Origin: Pseudomonas sp. M47T1
Lineage (GTDB): Bacteria; Pseudomonadota; Gammaproteobacteria; Pseudomonadales; Pseudomonadaceae
Assembly (NCBI RefSeq): GCF_000263855.1
Contig: NZ_AJWX01000033.1
Location: 1 to 64,000 of the forward strand
Direction: 5' to 3'
Length of the DNA: 64,000 bases
The first letter of the stretch is position 1; each line of letters begins with the position of its first letter. The translations under genes and the position numbers were made by a program. The notes beneath the pieces are model-generated. The model worked only from the letters and a program-made list of their open reading frames with translations, was not told where the DNA came from and made no database searches. Of the stretch, positions 34,595 through 43,137 are shown piece by piece.

Positions 34595-35995
34595 ATGAGT
34601 GCACAAGACTCATCCGGCCAGCTCAAACGCGGCCTGAAAAATCGACACATCCAATTGATTGCCCTAGGCGGCGCCATCGGTACCGGCCTGTTCCTCGGTT
34701 CCGCCGGGGTGCTGAAGTCGGCCGGCCCGTCGATGATCCTTGGCTATGCCATCTGCGGCTTCATTGCCTTCATGATCATGCGCCAGTTGGGCGAGATGAT
34801 CGTCGAGGAACCGGTGGCAGGCTCCTTCAGTCACTTTGCCCACCAGTACTGGGGCGGCTTCGCCGGCTTCCTGTCCGGCTGGAACTGCTGGGTGCTGTAC
34901 ATCCTGGTGGGCATGTCCGAGCTCACCGCCGTGGGCAAGTACGTGCATTACTGGTGGCCGGAGATCCCGACCTGGGTGTCGGCCGCAGTGTTCTTCGTGA
35001 TGATCAATGCCATCAACCTGGCCAACGTCAAAGTGTTTGGCGAGGCGGAGTTCTGGTTCGCCATCATCAAGGTGGCCGCCATTGTCGGCATGATCGCCCT
35101 GGGCAGCTACCTGCTGGTGAGCGGCCACGGCGGCCCACAGGCCTCGGTCAGCAACCTGTGGTCCCATGGCGGCTTCTTCCCCAATGGCGTCAAGGGCCTG
35201 GTGATGGCCCTGGCGATCATCATGTTTTCCTTTGGCGGCCTGGAAATGCTCGGCTTCACCGCAGCCGAGGCCGACCAGCCGAAGACCGTGATTCCCAAGG
35301 CGATCAACCAGGTCATCTACCGCATCCTGATCTTCTACATCGGAGCCCTGGTGGTGCTGCTGTCGCTGACCCCGTGGGACAGCCTGCTGCAGTCCCTGGA
35401 CAGCGCGGGCGATGCCTATAGCGGCAGTCCGTTCGTGCAGGTGTTCTCGATGCTGGGCAGCAACACCGCGGCGCACATCCTCAACTTCGTGGTGCTGACG
35501 GCGGCGCTGTCGGTATACAACAGCGGCACCTATTGCAACAGCCGCATGCTGGTGGGCATGGCCGAGCAGGGCGATGCACCGGCAGGGCTGGCCCGCGTGG
35601 ACAAGCGTGGCGTGCCCGTGCGGGCGATCCTGGTGTCGGCGGCGGTGACGCTGATAGCCGTGCTACTGAACTTCTTCATGCCCCACGATGCGCTGGAGCT
35701 GCTGATGTCGCTGGTGGTGGCCACCCTGGTGATCAACTGGGCGATGATCAGCTTCTCGCACCTCAAGTTCCGCCAGCACCAGGTGCGCAACGGTCGCGTG
35801 TCGTCGTTCAAGGCCCTGTGGTCGCCGTGGGGTAATTATGTGTGCCTGGCGTTCGTGGTGTTCATCCTGGGCATCATGCTGATGATCCCTGGCATCAATG
35901 TGTCGGTGTATGCCATTCCGGTGTGGGTGGTGGTGATGTACGTGGCCTACTTGGCCAAGAACCGCCGCGCCGCCCAGGCCCTGCCGCACGCCTGA
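34595..35995 (+). CDS. aroP: Aromatic amino acid permease AroP-like
   Basis: APC-superfamily permease of 466 residues with about twelve transmembrane helices. The N-terminus LKRGLKNRHIQLIALGGAIGTGLFLGSA and the body follow E. coli AroP closely (LGEMIVEEPVAGSFSHFA, NANVKVFGEAEFWFA-type segments). It probably imports Phe, Tyr and Trp, consistent with the phhABC block 3 kb away. AGGTGA upstream of ATG 34595 supports this start over the upstream ATG at 34499. Related proline/GABA permeases cannot be ruled out by sequence alone. Confidence 0.87.
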   Translation: MSAQDSSGQLKRGLKNRHIQLIALGGAIGTGLFLGSAGVLKSAGPSMILGYAICGFIAFMIMRQLGEMIVEEPVAGSFSHFAHQYWGGFAGFLSGWNCWVLYILVGMSELTAVGKYVHYWWPEIPTWVSAAVFFVMINAINLANVKVFGEAEFWFAIIKVAAIVGMIALGSYLLVSGHGGPQASVSNLWSHGGFFPNGVKGLVMALAIIMFSFGGLEMLGFTAAEADQPKTVIPKAINQVIYRILIFYIGALVVLLSLTPWDSLLQSLDSAGDAYSGSPFVQVFSMLGSNTAAHILNFVVLTAALSVYNSGTYCNSRMLVGMAEQGDAPAGLARVDKRGVPVRAILVSAAVTLIAVLLNFFMPHDALELLMSLVVATLVINWAMISFSHLKFRQHQVRNGRVSSFKALWSPWGNYVCLAFVVFILGIMLMIPGINVSVYAIPVWVVVMYVAYLAKNRRAAQALPHA

Positions 35996-36008
35996 CGCCT
36001 ATTACGGG

Positions 36009-36078
36009 CGTGGGAGCGGGCACTGCCCGCGAAGCAGGCACCGCGGTGTGCCTCTCGCGGGTAGAGCCCGCTCCCACA
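36009..36078. repeat. REP doublet (REPIN-like)
   Basis: Left arm GTGGGAGCGGGCACTGCCCG and right arm cgggtagagcccgctcccac with a short intervening segment. Located between aroP and arfB. Confidence 0.8.
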
Positions 36079-36140
36079 GGGTTTGTGTTGCAGTCGATCT
36101 GCTGATACGGTCCGCGCTCACAAACTGCTGAAATCATCCC

Positions 36141-36554
36141 ATGCTGGAAATCTCCAACAACGTCCACCTGCCCGACGCCGAGGTCGAGCTCAGTGCCATT
36201 CGTGCCCAGGGCGCAGGCGGTCAGAACGTCAACAAGGTGTCCAGCGCCGTGCACCTGCGCTTCGACATCAATGCCTCGTCCTTGCCGCCGTTCTATAAGG
36301 AGCGCCTGCTGGCCCTGCGTGACAGCCGCATCACCAGTGATGGCGTGGTCGTGATCAAGGCACAGCAATACCGCACGCAGGAGCAGAACCGCGCGGACGC
36401 CCTGGAGCGTCTGCGCGAGCTGATCGTCAATGCCGTGAAGGTTGAGAAGAAGCGTCGGCCGACCAAGCCGACGCTGGGGTCGAAAACCCGTCGGCTGGAA
36501 GGCAAGACCAAGCGCGGCGCCATTAAGGCAGGCCGCGGCAAGGTCGACTTTTAG
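36141..36554 (+). CDS. arfB: Alternative ribosome-rescue factor ArfB (YaeJ)
   Basis: A 137-residue peptidyl-tRNA hydrolase that frees ribosomes stalled on non-stop mRNA. The catalytic GGQ is at residues 26-28 (AQGAGGQNVNKV). The C-terminal tail, KTRRLEGKTKRGAIKAGRGK, is basic as needed to enter the empty mRNA channel. Its last four bases overlap the end of the convergent MFS gene. Confidence 0.95.
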   Translation: MLEISNNVHLPDAEVELSAIRAQGAGGQNVNKVSSAVHLRFDINASSLPPFYKERLLALRDSRITSDGVVVIKAQQYRTQEQNRADALERLRELIVNAVKVEKKRRPTKPTLGSKTRRLEGKTKRGAIKAGRGKVDF

Positions 36555-37753
36555 AGGGCAGCGTCCGGGTGGCGCGGCCGGTTGAGGGTCTGGCGATACA
36601 GATACAGGCTCAGCGCCAGGCCGCCGAACGAGGCAATGCCGGCGAACAGGAAGATCGAGCTGAAGCCGAAACCGGCGGCAATGGCGCCTGCCAGCGGGCC
36701 GGTGATGCCCAGTGACAGGTCGACGAACAGTGAGTAGGCACCCACTGCCGCGCCGCGGCTGGAGGCTGGCACCAGGTTCACCGCTTCCACCCCCAGGGCC
36801 GGGAACACCAGCGAGAAGCCAAAGCCGCTCAGGGCCGCGCCGGCCATGGCCAGTTCGGCACTGGGGGCCAGCCACAACAGCAGCAAACCCACGGTTTCCA
36901 CGGTCATGCAGCCGATCGCCACGCGGAAGCCGCCAATGCGGTTGATCAGGTTGCCGAACAACAGCCGGGCAATGATGAAACAGGCGCCGAACAGCGTCAG
37001 CGACAGGGCCGCGTTGCCCCACTGATGGCTGGCGTAGTACAGGGTGATGAAGGTGGCGATGGTGCCGAAACCGATGCCGCCCAAGGCCAGGCCGGTGCCA
37101 TGGGGCAGCACTTTGCCCAACACGTGCATGAATGGCATGCGCTCGCCGGCCACGATCGGCACCGGCGTTTTTTTCCAGGCCAGCAGCAGGCCCAGCGCGG
37201 CCAACAGCAGAATGCTCACGCCCATTGCCCAAAGCCCCAGGTGCTGCACCAGCAACACGCCGGCGGGGGCACCCACGGCCAGGGCGCCGTAGCTCGCAAT
37301 GCCGTTCCAGGAAATGACCTTGGCAGTGTGCTGTGCACCCACGCGACCAATGCCCCAACTGATGGAGGCCGAACCTACCAGGCTCTCGGCGCTGCCCAGC
37401 ACCAGGCGGCCCAACAACAGGCTGACCAGGCTGACCACTGGCAGGTTCTGGGTGACTGCGGCCGCCAGCATGCACACGCCACTGGCGCCGCAACCGATCA
37501 TGCCGTAGATCACCGCTTTCTTGCTGCCATGGGTATCGATGATACGGCTGGAATAAGGGCGGCTGAGCAGCGTGGCCAGGTACTGCACACTAATCACCAG
37601 GCCGGCGATCACGGCATTGAAGCCCAGGCTGTTGTGAACAAAGCCGGGCAACACGGCCAGGGGGATGCCGATGTTCAAATAGCCGATGAAGGTAAACAAA
37701 ACAATGGATACGACTTGCAGCGTGACCGCCATCGGTCGCGGGTTCGAAGACAT
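36551..37753 (-). CDS. MFS transporter (YhhS-like)
   Basis: A 400-residue major-facilitator protein with twelve predicted helices, similar to the YhhS/UPF0226 group. Landmarks are RPYSSRIIDTHGSKKAV between helices 2 and 3 (motif A-like) and GRLVLGSAESLVGSASISWGIG. ATG 37753 with a GGAA site ten bases upstream is chosen over the TTG four codons before. Substrate unknown. Confidence 0.87.
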   Translation of the reverse strand: MSSNPRPMAVTLQVVSIVLFTFIGYLNIGIPLAVLPGFVHNSLGFNAVIAGLVISVQYLATLLSRPYSSRIIDTHGSKKAVIYGMIGCGASGVCMLAAAVTQNLPVVSLVSLLLGRLVLGSAESLVGSASISWGIGRVGAQHTAKVISWNGIASYGALAVGAPAGVLLVQHLGLWAMGVSILLLAALGLLLAWKKTPVPIVAGERMPFMHVLGKVLPHGTGLALGGIGFGTIATFITLYYASHQWGNAALSLTLFGACFIIARLLFGNLINRIGGFRVAIGCMTVETVGLLLLWLAPSAELAMAGAALSGFGFSLVFPALGVEAVNLVPASSRGAAVGAYSLFVDLSLGITGPLAGAIAAGFGFSSIFLFAGIASFGGLALSLYLYRQTLNRPRHPDAAL

Positions 37754-37862
37754 TGGGAATTCCAAGGGGATAGGTATCAGGTGCTAGCACACTAGACGCT
37801 TATCATAGGGCGGCGAGCCACACAGTGCACGACCAACGGCAAGATTTAATCTCGCCACAGGC

Positions 37863-38045
37863 TCAAGCGTGCGGTTTTGCGAGCAGTCGGGTAGCCACCA
37901 GGGCCGCCAGGGCGTTTTCCTGGGTGCCGAAACGTTGCAGCAGGGCGCTTTGCTTTTCGGGGGAGAGGCGCGCCCAGATGTCGATCATCTGTTGCGCGGC
38001 GTCGATGACCTGTGCGGCCTCATCGTCGTTGAAACTGTCTTGCAT
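37863..38045 (-). CDS. Small acidic helical protein, 60 aa
   Basis: MQDSFNDDEAAQVIDAA... is a 60-residue, mostly helical protein with no signal peptide and no family I recognise. GGAG lies seven bases before the ATG, which supports real translation. A second tiny gene follows upstream (38126-38254). Probably a Pseudomonas-specific small protein. Confidence 0.6.
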   Translation of the reverse strand: MQDSFNDDEAAQVIDAAQQMIDIWARLSPEKQSALLQRFGTQENALAALVATRLLAKPHA

Positions 38046-38125
38046 GGTGGGCTCCGTTGAGCGCTTGAGGCGATGCGATCACTGGGCGTGATCGCTATCC
38101 GGATCACATCGCCTGCTGTCAGCGC

Positions 38126-38254
38126 TTAATCGTCGCGATCAGCGCCCAAGGCTTCTTCGGCCTCGTTTTCGGGGTGTTGACCGGCCGATTGTGGCGGTTG
38201 AGGCTGCTCGGGTTCGTGCAGGCTCGGGAAGGGAAAGTTAGGGATCTCGTGCAT
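38126..38254 (-). CDS. Very small Pro/Gln/Glu-rich protein, 42 aa
   Basis: MHEIPNFPFPSLHEPEQPQ... is acidic and proline-rich and probably disordered. GAGGAG sits eight bases before ATG 38254, an ideal spacing, which makes this start better than ATG 38260 two codons upstream. Function unknown; the ribosome-binding site is the main evidence. Confidence 0.5.
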   Translation of the reverse strand: MHEIPNFPFPSLHEPEQPQPPQSAGQHPENEAEEALGADRDD

Positions 38255-38419
38255 CGTCATCGCTCCTCGAAAGTACTGGTTGAGGGTGGCGCTGGATAGC
38301 GCGTGCTGTTCAAAGCCGGGACAGGATACAGCACTGCGCATGACAATCAGAATTACGATGCGGTCATTGGTCGCACAATGAAAACATCTTCATCCCTCCA
38401 CGTACTGCGTCTGCGCTCG

Positions 38420-38517
38420 GGGCTGCCCAAGGCTGCGAAAGGGTCCGCAGGACCTTCGCCGGTGTCAGGTCGATCAACCGGCCCGCGGCACGGGCCTTCG
38501 CAGCCTGGCGGCAGCTC
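38420..38517. repeat. 75-bp palindromic element, copy B
   Basis: The core at 38431-38505 starts GGCTGCGAAAGGGTCCGCAGG and ends GGGCCTTCGCAGCC, the same length and order as copy A at 18814-18888. Outer arms (GGGGCTGCC / GGCAGCTCC) extend the pairing. It lies in the 288-base gap upstream of the small gene and downstream of phhC. Confidence 0.8.
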
Positions 38518-38542
38518 CCACGGGATTGCCGCATGCAGATCA

Positions 38543-39733
38543 TCAGCAGACCTTGGCGATGGCGCTGGCCAGCTCGTCCAGGCGACTGGCGTCGATGCCC
38601 GCCACGTTGGCGCGGCCCGAGCGCACCATGTAGACGCTTTGCTCGTCGCGCAGCCTATCCACCTGCTGAGGGCTTAGCCCGGTGTAGGAGAACATGCCGC
38701 GCTGTTCGCCTATGTGCGCAAACCGCGCCGACAGGCCGTGGGGTTCCAGAGCTTCCACCAAGCCTGCGCGCAGTTGCGCGATGCGTGAGCGCATCTGTTC
38801 CACTTCATCGGCCCACAGGCCCTTGAGCTGGGCGTCGCCCAGGATGGTCGCCACCACGGCAGCACCATGGTCCGGCGGCGTCGACCACAGGTTGCGCGCC
38901 AGGCCCGCCAACTGGCTGCGCACGTCCAGCAGCTTTTCGTGGTCATGGGTGCAGGCAATCAATGCGCCGGTGCGTTCGCGGTACAGGCCGAAGTTCTTCG
39001 AACAGGAACTGGTGATCAACAGTTCCGGCAGCTCGCGGGCGAACAGCCGCACCGCCCAGGCGTCCTGGTCCAGGCCGTCGCCGAAGCCCTGGTAGGCAAA
39101 GTCGATCAGCGGCAGCAGTTCGCGGCGCTTGACCACGTCCAGCACCCGCTGCCAGTCCTTGTGGTGCAGGTCGAAACCGGTAGGGTTGTGGCAGCAGGCG
39201 TGGAGCAACAGCACATCGCCGCGGGGAATGTCTTCCAGCGCCTGCAGCATCGCTTCCACGTCCAGGCGGTTGTCGCTGCCCACGTAAGGGTAGTGACCCA
39301 CCTGCAAACCCACTTCGGCAAAAATGCTCTCGTGAATCGGCCAGGTCGGGTCACTCAGCCAGATACCGCGCCCTGGCAGGCAATGGGCAATGAACTCACC
39401 CGCCAGGCGCAGGGCGCCGGTACCGCCCGGCGTCTGGGTGGCGCCGGCGCGCTCGCGGGCCAGCGCGGGGCTGTCCTTGCCCAGCACCAGTTCGGTCACC
39501 AGGCGGCCGAAGGCGGCGTCGCCATGGCCGCTGACGTAGGTCTTGCTGGTCTGGTGCTCAAGCAGGAAACGCTCGGCCTGCTTGACCGCGGCCAGCACTG
39601 GGGTCAGCCCTTGGGCATCCTTGTACACCCCTACGCCCAAGTCGAACTTGCGCGGGTTGGGGTCACGGGCGTACGCATCCATCAGGCTGAGGATCGAGTC
39701 GCCGGGTATCCGCTGGATGTCACTGAACTGCAT
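38543..39733 (-). CDS. phhC: Aromatic amino acid aminotransferase PhhC
   Basis: PLP-dependent class I aminotransferase (396 residues) acting on tyrosine/phenylalanine keto acids downstream of PhhA. It has the HNPTG motif (182-186), IDFAYQGFGDG, and the PLP lysine K246 in SSCSKNFGLYRERTG. The start ATG overlaps the phhB stop by one base, so translation is coupled. Broad aspartate-type activity is common in the family. Confidence 0.93.
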   Translation of the reverse strand: MQFSDIQRIPGDSILSLMDAYARDPNPRKFDLGVGVYKDAQGLTPVLAAVKQAERFLLEHQTSKTYVSGHGDAAFGRLVTELVLGKDSPALARERAGATQTPGGTGALRLAGEFIAHCLPGRGIWLSDPTWPIHESIFAEVGLQVGHYPYVGSDNRLDVEAMLQALEDIPRGDVLLLHACCHNPTGFDLHHKDWQRVLDVVKRRELLPLIDFAYQGFGDGLDQDAWAVRLFARELPELLITSSCSKNFGLYRERTGALIACTHDHEKLLDVRSQLAGLARNLWSTPPDHGAAVVATILGDAQLKGLWADEVEQMRSRIAQLRAGLVEALEPHGLSARFAHIGEQRGMFSYTGLSPQQVDRLRDEQSVYMVRSGRANVAGIDASRLDELASAIAKVC

Positions 39734-40089
39734 TATTTGCGCCCCTCGGCCCCCTGGCTGACATCGTCAGTGCGGGCGGCCATGATGAAGTCGTTGCGGT
39801 GCAGGCCCATGATCGAGTGGCTCCACCAGGTAACGGTGACTTTGCCCCACTCGGTCAGCAGGCCCGGATGATGACCCTCGGCCTCGGCGATTTCACCCAC
39901 GGCGTTGGTGAAGGCCAAAGCATATTTGAAATTCTTGAAAAGGTAGACCTTTTCCAACTGCATGACGCTGTCACGCACCTCGATGTTCCAGTCGGGGATC
40001 TGCTTGAGCAGCGCCGGCAGTTCCTCGTCGCTTACCTGGGGGGCGTCGGCGCGGCAGGCTTCGCAATGGGCCTGATTCAGTGCATTCAT
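39733..40089 (-). CDS. phhB: Pterin-4a-carbinolamine dehydratase PhhB
   Basis: A 118-residue enzyme that recycles the pterin cofactor of PhhA. The active-site histidines H73/H74 lie in EGHHPGLLTEWGKVTVTWWSHS. In P. aeruginosa phhB is also needed for normal PhhA expression (literature knowledge). It sits between phhA and phhC in a phhABC operon. Confidence 0.95.
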   Translation of the reverse strand: MNALNQAHCEACRADAPQVSDEELPALLKQIPDWNIEVRDSVMQLEKVYLFKNFKYALAFTNAVGEIAEAEGHHPGLLTEWGKVTVTWWSHSIMGLHRNDFIMAARTDDVSQGAEGRK

Positions 40090-40117
40090 GGGTGTATTCC
40101 TTGTAGTAAAGAAGAAG

Positions 40118-40903
40118 TCAGGCCGCCTTGGGCGGAAACTTGGGGGCGTGCAGGCCCAACTGCATGGCGCGGCCCACCAGGGCCATGATGTCTTCGTGGG
40201 CCAGGTCGAACAGGCGCTTGAGCTCTGGCAGCACGAAGTACAGGGGCTGCAGGATGTCGATGCGGTAGGGCGTACGCATGCATTCCAGTGGGGCGAAGGC
40301 TTGGTGCTCGGGCGTATCGGACAGGCTGTAGACGGTTTCCCTGGGCGACGAAAGAATGCCGCCGCCGTAGATGCGCCGGCCTTGCGGGGTGTCCACCAGG
40401 CCGAACTCGATGGTCATCCAGTACAGTCGGGCCAGATAAACCCGCTGCTCCCTGCTGGCGGCCAGCCCGAGCTTGCCGTAGGTATGGGTGAATTGCGCGA
40501 ACCAGGGGTTGGTCAGCAGCGGGCAGTGGCCGAAGATCTCGTGGAAGATGTCGGGTTCCTGCAGGTAGTCCAGTTCTTCGGGCGTGCGAATAAACGTGGC
40601 CACCGGAAAGCGCTTGCTGGCCAGCAGCTCGAAGAAGGTCTGGAAGGGGATGAGGGCGGGCACCCGGGCCACTTGCCAACCGGTGGTGCGGCTCAGCACC
40701 TGGTTGATCTCGGCCAGTTGCGGGATGCGCTCGTGGGGCAGTGCCAGTTGCTCGATGCCATCCAGGTATTCCTGGCAGGCGCGGTCCTGCACCAGCTTGA
40801 GCTGGCGGCTGACCAAGGTGTTCCAGGTCGCGTGCTCGGTGTCGGTGTAATGGATGAACCCCTGCTCATCCGGCTCGCGGGCAACGTAGTGAGTCTGCTT
40901 CAT
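40118..40903 (-). CDS. phhA: Phenylalanine 4-monooxygenase PhhA
   Basis: Iron- and pterin-dependent hydroxylase (261 residues) converting Phe to Tyr. The 2-His-1-carboxylate ligands are H121, H126 (DIFHEIFGHCPLL) and E166 (YWMTIEFGLV). It lacks the regulatory domain of the mammalian enzyme, as expected in bacteria. GGAG sits seven bases before ATG 40903; the longer frame upstream lies in the promoter. Confidence 0.97.
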   Translation of the reverse strand: MKQTHYVAREPDEQGFIHYTDTEHATWNTLVSRQLKLVQDRACQEYLDGIEQLALPHERIPQLAEINQVLSRTTGWQVARVPALIPFQTFFELLASKRFPVATFIRTPEELDYLQEPDIFHEIFGHCPLLTNPWFAQFTHTYGKLGLAASREQRVYLARLYWMTIEFGLVDTPQGRRIYGGGILSSPRETVYSLSDTPEHQAFAPLECMRTPYRIDILQPLYFVLPELKRLFDLAHEDIMALVGRAMQLGLHAPKFPPKAA

Positions 40904-41219
40904 ACAGCACTCCAGTCGATCATTATTATTGTAGTGGGTCGCTGCGGTTGCCTGGCTTGGGTACGCTGAAGATGTCATGAGGGCGCAGCGCCAGCGCAGC
41001 CTTCGGCAGCGGCTACCGGTTGCCTATTTTAAAAGGGCGCGCGCGGTCGATGTGAGGTGTATGGGAGGCTGATGGATGGCGTTGGGGGCTGAATATCGTA
41101 AACTTTTCGTTACGGTAAGGCGGCGGGGCCGGTCTGCAATCCATCTTGAGGGTGGCTTTGTCACGTAATCTTGACGATTATCTGCATGTCCCCCCAATAA
41201 TTAGCTTCCAGGACCCTTC
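40904..41219. other. Divergent phhA / phhR control region
   Basis: 316 bases without a gene. The phhA-proximal part has a TACAAT near 40929-40934 on the minus strand that could be a -10 box. A PhhR/TyrR-like box lies at 41097-41114. No clear sigma-54 -24/-12 promoter is visible. Confidence 0.6.
41097..41114. promoter_or_regulatory. Putative PhhR/TyrR box
   Basis: CGTAAACTTTTCGTTACG is an 18-base imperfect dyad. Against the TyrR consensus TGTAAA-N6-TTTACA it matches 9 of 12 fixed bases. It lies 106 bases before phhR and 194 before phhA, a fitting place for PhhR to act on both. Confidence 0.65.
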
Positions 41220-42782
41220 ATGCGAATCAAAGTCCATTGCCAGAACCGCATCGGTATCCTGCGCGATATCCTCAACCTGCTGGTGGAATACGGCATCAAC
41301 GTGGCCCGGGGCGAGGTGGGGGGCGAGCATGGCAACGCCATCTACCTGCATTGCCCGAACCTGATCAACCTGCAATTCCAGGCGCTGCGGCCAAAATTCG
41401 AGGCCATTGCCGGGGTGTTTGGCGTGAAGCGCGTAGGCCTGATGCCCAGCGAGCGTCGGCACATGGAGCTCAATGCGTTGCTGGGAGCGCTGGAGTTTCC
41501 CGTACTGTCCATCGACATGGCCGGCTCCATCGTCGCGGCCAACCGCGCAGCGGCGCAGTTGCTGGGGGTGCGGGTGGACGAAGTGCCGGGCATGCCGCTG
41601 TCGCGTTATGCCGAGGACTTCGATTTGCCGCAATTGGTGCGCGATAACAAGGCGCGCATCAATGGCCTGCGGGTGAAGGTGTGTGGCGATGTGTTCCTGG
41701 CGGATATCGCGCCCTTGCAGTCGGCCCATGATGACAGCGAGGCCTTGGCCGGCGCGGTACTGACCCTGCACCGCGCCGACCGTATTGGTGAGCGCATTTA
41801 CCATGTGCGCAAGCAGGAGTTGCGTGGTTTCGACAGTATCTTCCAGAGTTCGCGGGTGATGGCCGCAGTGGTGCGCGAGGCGCGGCGCATGGCGCCGCTG
41901 GACGCGCCCTTGCTGATTGAGGGGGAGACCGGCACCGGCAAGGAGTTGCTGGCCCGTGCCTGCCACCTGGCCAGCCCTCGTGGCCAGTCGCCGTTGATGG
42001 CACTCAATTGTGCCGGGCTGCCCGAATCCATGGCCGAGACCGAGCTGTTTGGCTACGGGCCTGGCGCGTTTGAAGGCGCGCGGGCGGAGGGCAAGCTGGG
42101 CCTGCTGGAGCTGACAGCGGGCGGCACGCTGTTTCTCGACGGGGTCGGTGAGATGAGTCCGCGGTTGCAGGCGAAACTGCTGCGCTTTCTGCAGGACGGG
42201 TGCTTTCGCCGGGTAGGCAGCGATGAAGAGGTGTACCTGGACGTTCGGGTGATCTGCGCCACCCAGGTCGATCTCTCGGAGTTGTGCGCTCGCGGTGAGT
42301 TTCGCCAAGACCTGTACCACCGTCTCAACGTGCTGTCGTTGCACATCCCGCCCTTGCGCGAGTGCATGGACGGCCTGGGCCCGCTGGTGGAGCACTTCCT
42401 CGACCAGGCCAGCCGGCAGATCAGCTGCCCGCTGCCACGCCTGGCGCCCGCGGCGCTGGACAAGCTGGCACGCTATCACTGGCCGGGTAACGTGCGGCAA
42501 CTGGAAAACGTGCTGTTTCAGGCGGTGTCACTGTGCGAAGGAGGATGGGTCAAGCCCGAGCATGTTCGTTTGCCTGATTATGGCGTGCGGCAGCCATTTG
42601 GTGAGTTTTCATTGGAGGGGAGTTTGCAGGATATTGTCGGGCGATTTGAAAAGGCAGTATTACAGCGCTTATATAGCGAACATCCAAGCAGTCGTTTATT
42701 GGCCAAGCGCCTGGGTGTGTCGCACACCACCATTGCCAATAAGTTGCGTGATCATGAAGTGAATAAAGACACTTCAAATTGA
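41220..42782 (+). CDS. phhR: TyrR-family regulator PhhR
   Basis: A 520-residue regulator of aromatic amino acid catabolism. Order of domains: ACT (about 1-75), PAS (about 80-185), AAA+ (about 205-440; Walker A GETGTGKE, Walker B-like GGTLFLDGVGEM), and C-terminal helix-turn-helix (LAKRLGVSHTTIANKL). The sigma-54 contact loop reads GAFEGA (282-287), not the consensus GAFTGA, as expected for TyrR-type proteins that work with sigma-70. Divergent from the phhABC operon it should activate. Confidence 0.95.
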   Translation: MRIKVHCQNRIGILRDILNLLVEYGINVARGEVGGEHGNAIYLHCPNLINLQFQALRPKFEAIAGVFGVKRVGLMPSERRHMELNALLGALEFPVLSIDMAGSIVAANRAAAQLLGVRVDEVPGMPLSRYAEDFDLPQLVRDNKARINGLRVKVCGDVFLADIAPLQSAHDDSEALAGAVLTLHRADRIGERIYHVRKQELRGFDSIFQSSRVMAAVVREARRMAPLDAPLLIEGETGTGKELLARACHLASPRGQSPLMALNCAGLPESMAETELFGYGPGAFEGARAEGKLGLLELTAGGTLFLDGVGEMSPRLQAKLLRFLQDGCFRRVGSDEEVYLDVRVICATQVDLSELCARGEFRQDLYHRLNVLSLHIPPLRECMDGLGPLVEHFLDQASRQISCPLPRLAPAALDKLARYHWPGNVRQLENVLFQAVSLCEGGWVKPEHVRLPDYGVRQPFGEFSLEGSLQDIVGRFEKAVLQRLYSEHPSSRLLAKRLGVSHTTIANKLRDHEVNKDTSN

Positions 42783-42837
42783 TCTGGAATTAAAGTTGCG
42801 GCGGGCTGTTTGAACGGAATGAATCATTCGGCAGCGA

Positions 42838-42859
42838 GCCTCTTGAATATTCAAGAGGC
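42838..42859. repeat. Perfect 22-base palindrome
   Basis: Arms GCCTCTTGAAT and ATTCAAGAGGC meet without a loop. It sits between the convergent phhR and DUF2790 genes. No U-run follows on either strand, so it may be an operator or an RNA hairpin, not a classical terminator. Confidence 0.6.
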
Positions 42860-42876
42860 ACCGCAAGCATTCCTCA

Positions 42877-43137
42877 TCAACCGTTGGAGCAGCCGTTGCC
42901 CATCACGCGGTATTCAAGGATGTGTTTCTGGCCGGTGGAGTCCAGGTAGGTCATGCGCGCCGGTACCACTTCGCAGACGTTGGGGATCTCGCTGGTGCTG
43001 ATGACCTTGGCAATGTCCAGGTGTTGCGAGTAGTTGTACTGTTCAACAGGGACGTGAGCGTCGACGTTGTTCGAAACTTCATCAGCCATGGCTGCCAATG
43101 AGAAAGTGCTCAGGGCCAGGACAATCAAAGCTTTCAT
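42877..43137 (-). CDS. DUF2790 domain-containing exported protein
   Basis: An 86-residue exported protein with signal peptide (cleavage near AMA-DE, about residue 18) and the DUF2790 signature YNYSQHLDIAKVISTSEIPNVCEVVPARMTYLDS...HILEYRVMGNGC. Two cysteines (near residues 55 and 83) may pair. The family is common as paralogues in Pseudomonas and its function is unknown. Start ATG 43137 opens the signal peptide. Confidence 0.8.
   Translation of the reverse strand: MKALIVLALSTFSLAAMADEVSNNVDAHVPVEQYNYSQHLDIAKVISTSEIPNVCEVVPARMTYLDSTGQKHILEYRVMGNGCSNG

Noticed and set aside
42049..42090. Sigma-54 activator function for PhhR
   Set aside because: The GAFTGA contact motif is altered to GAFEGA and no -24/-12 promoter is visible nearby.
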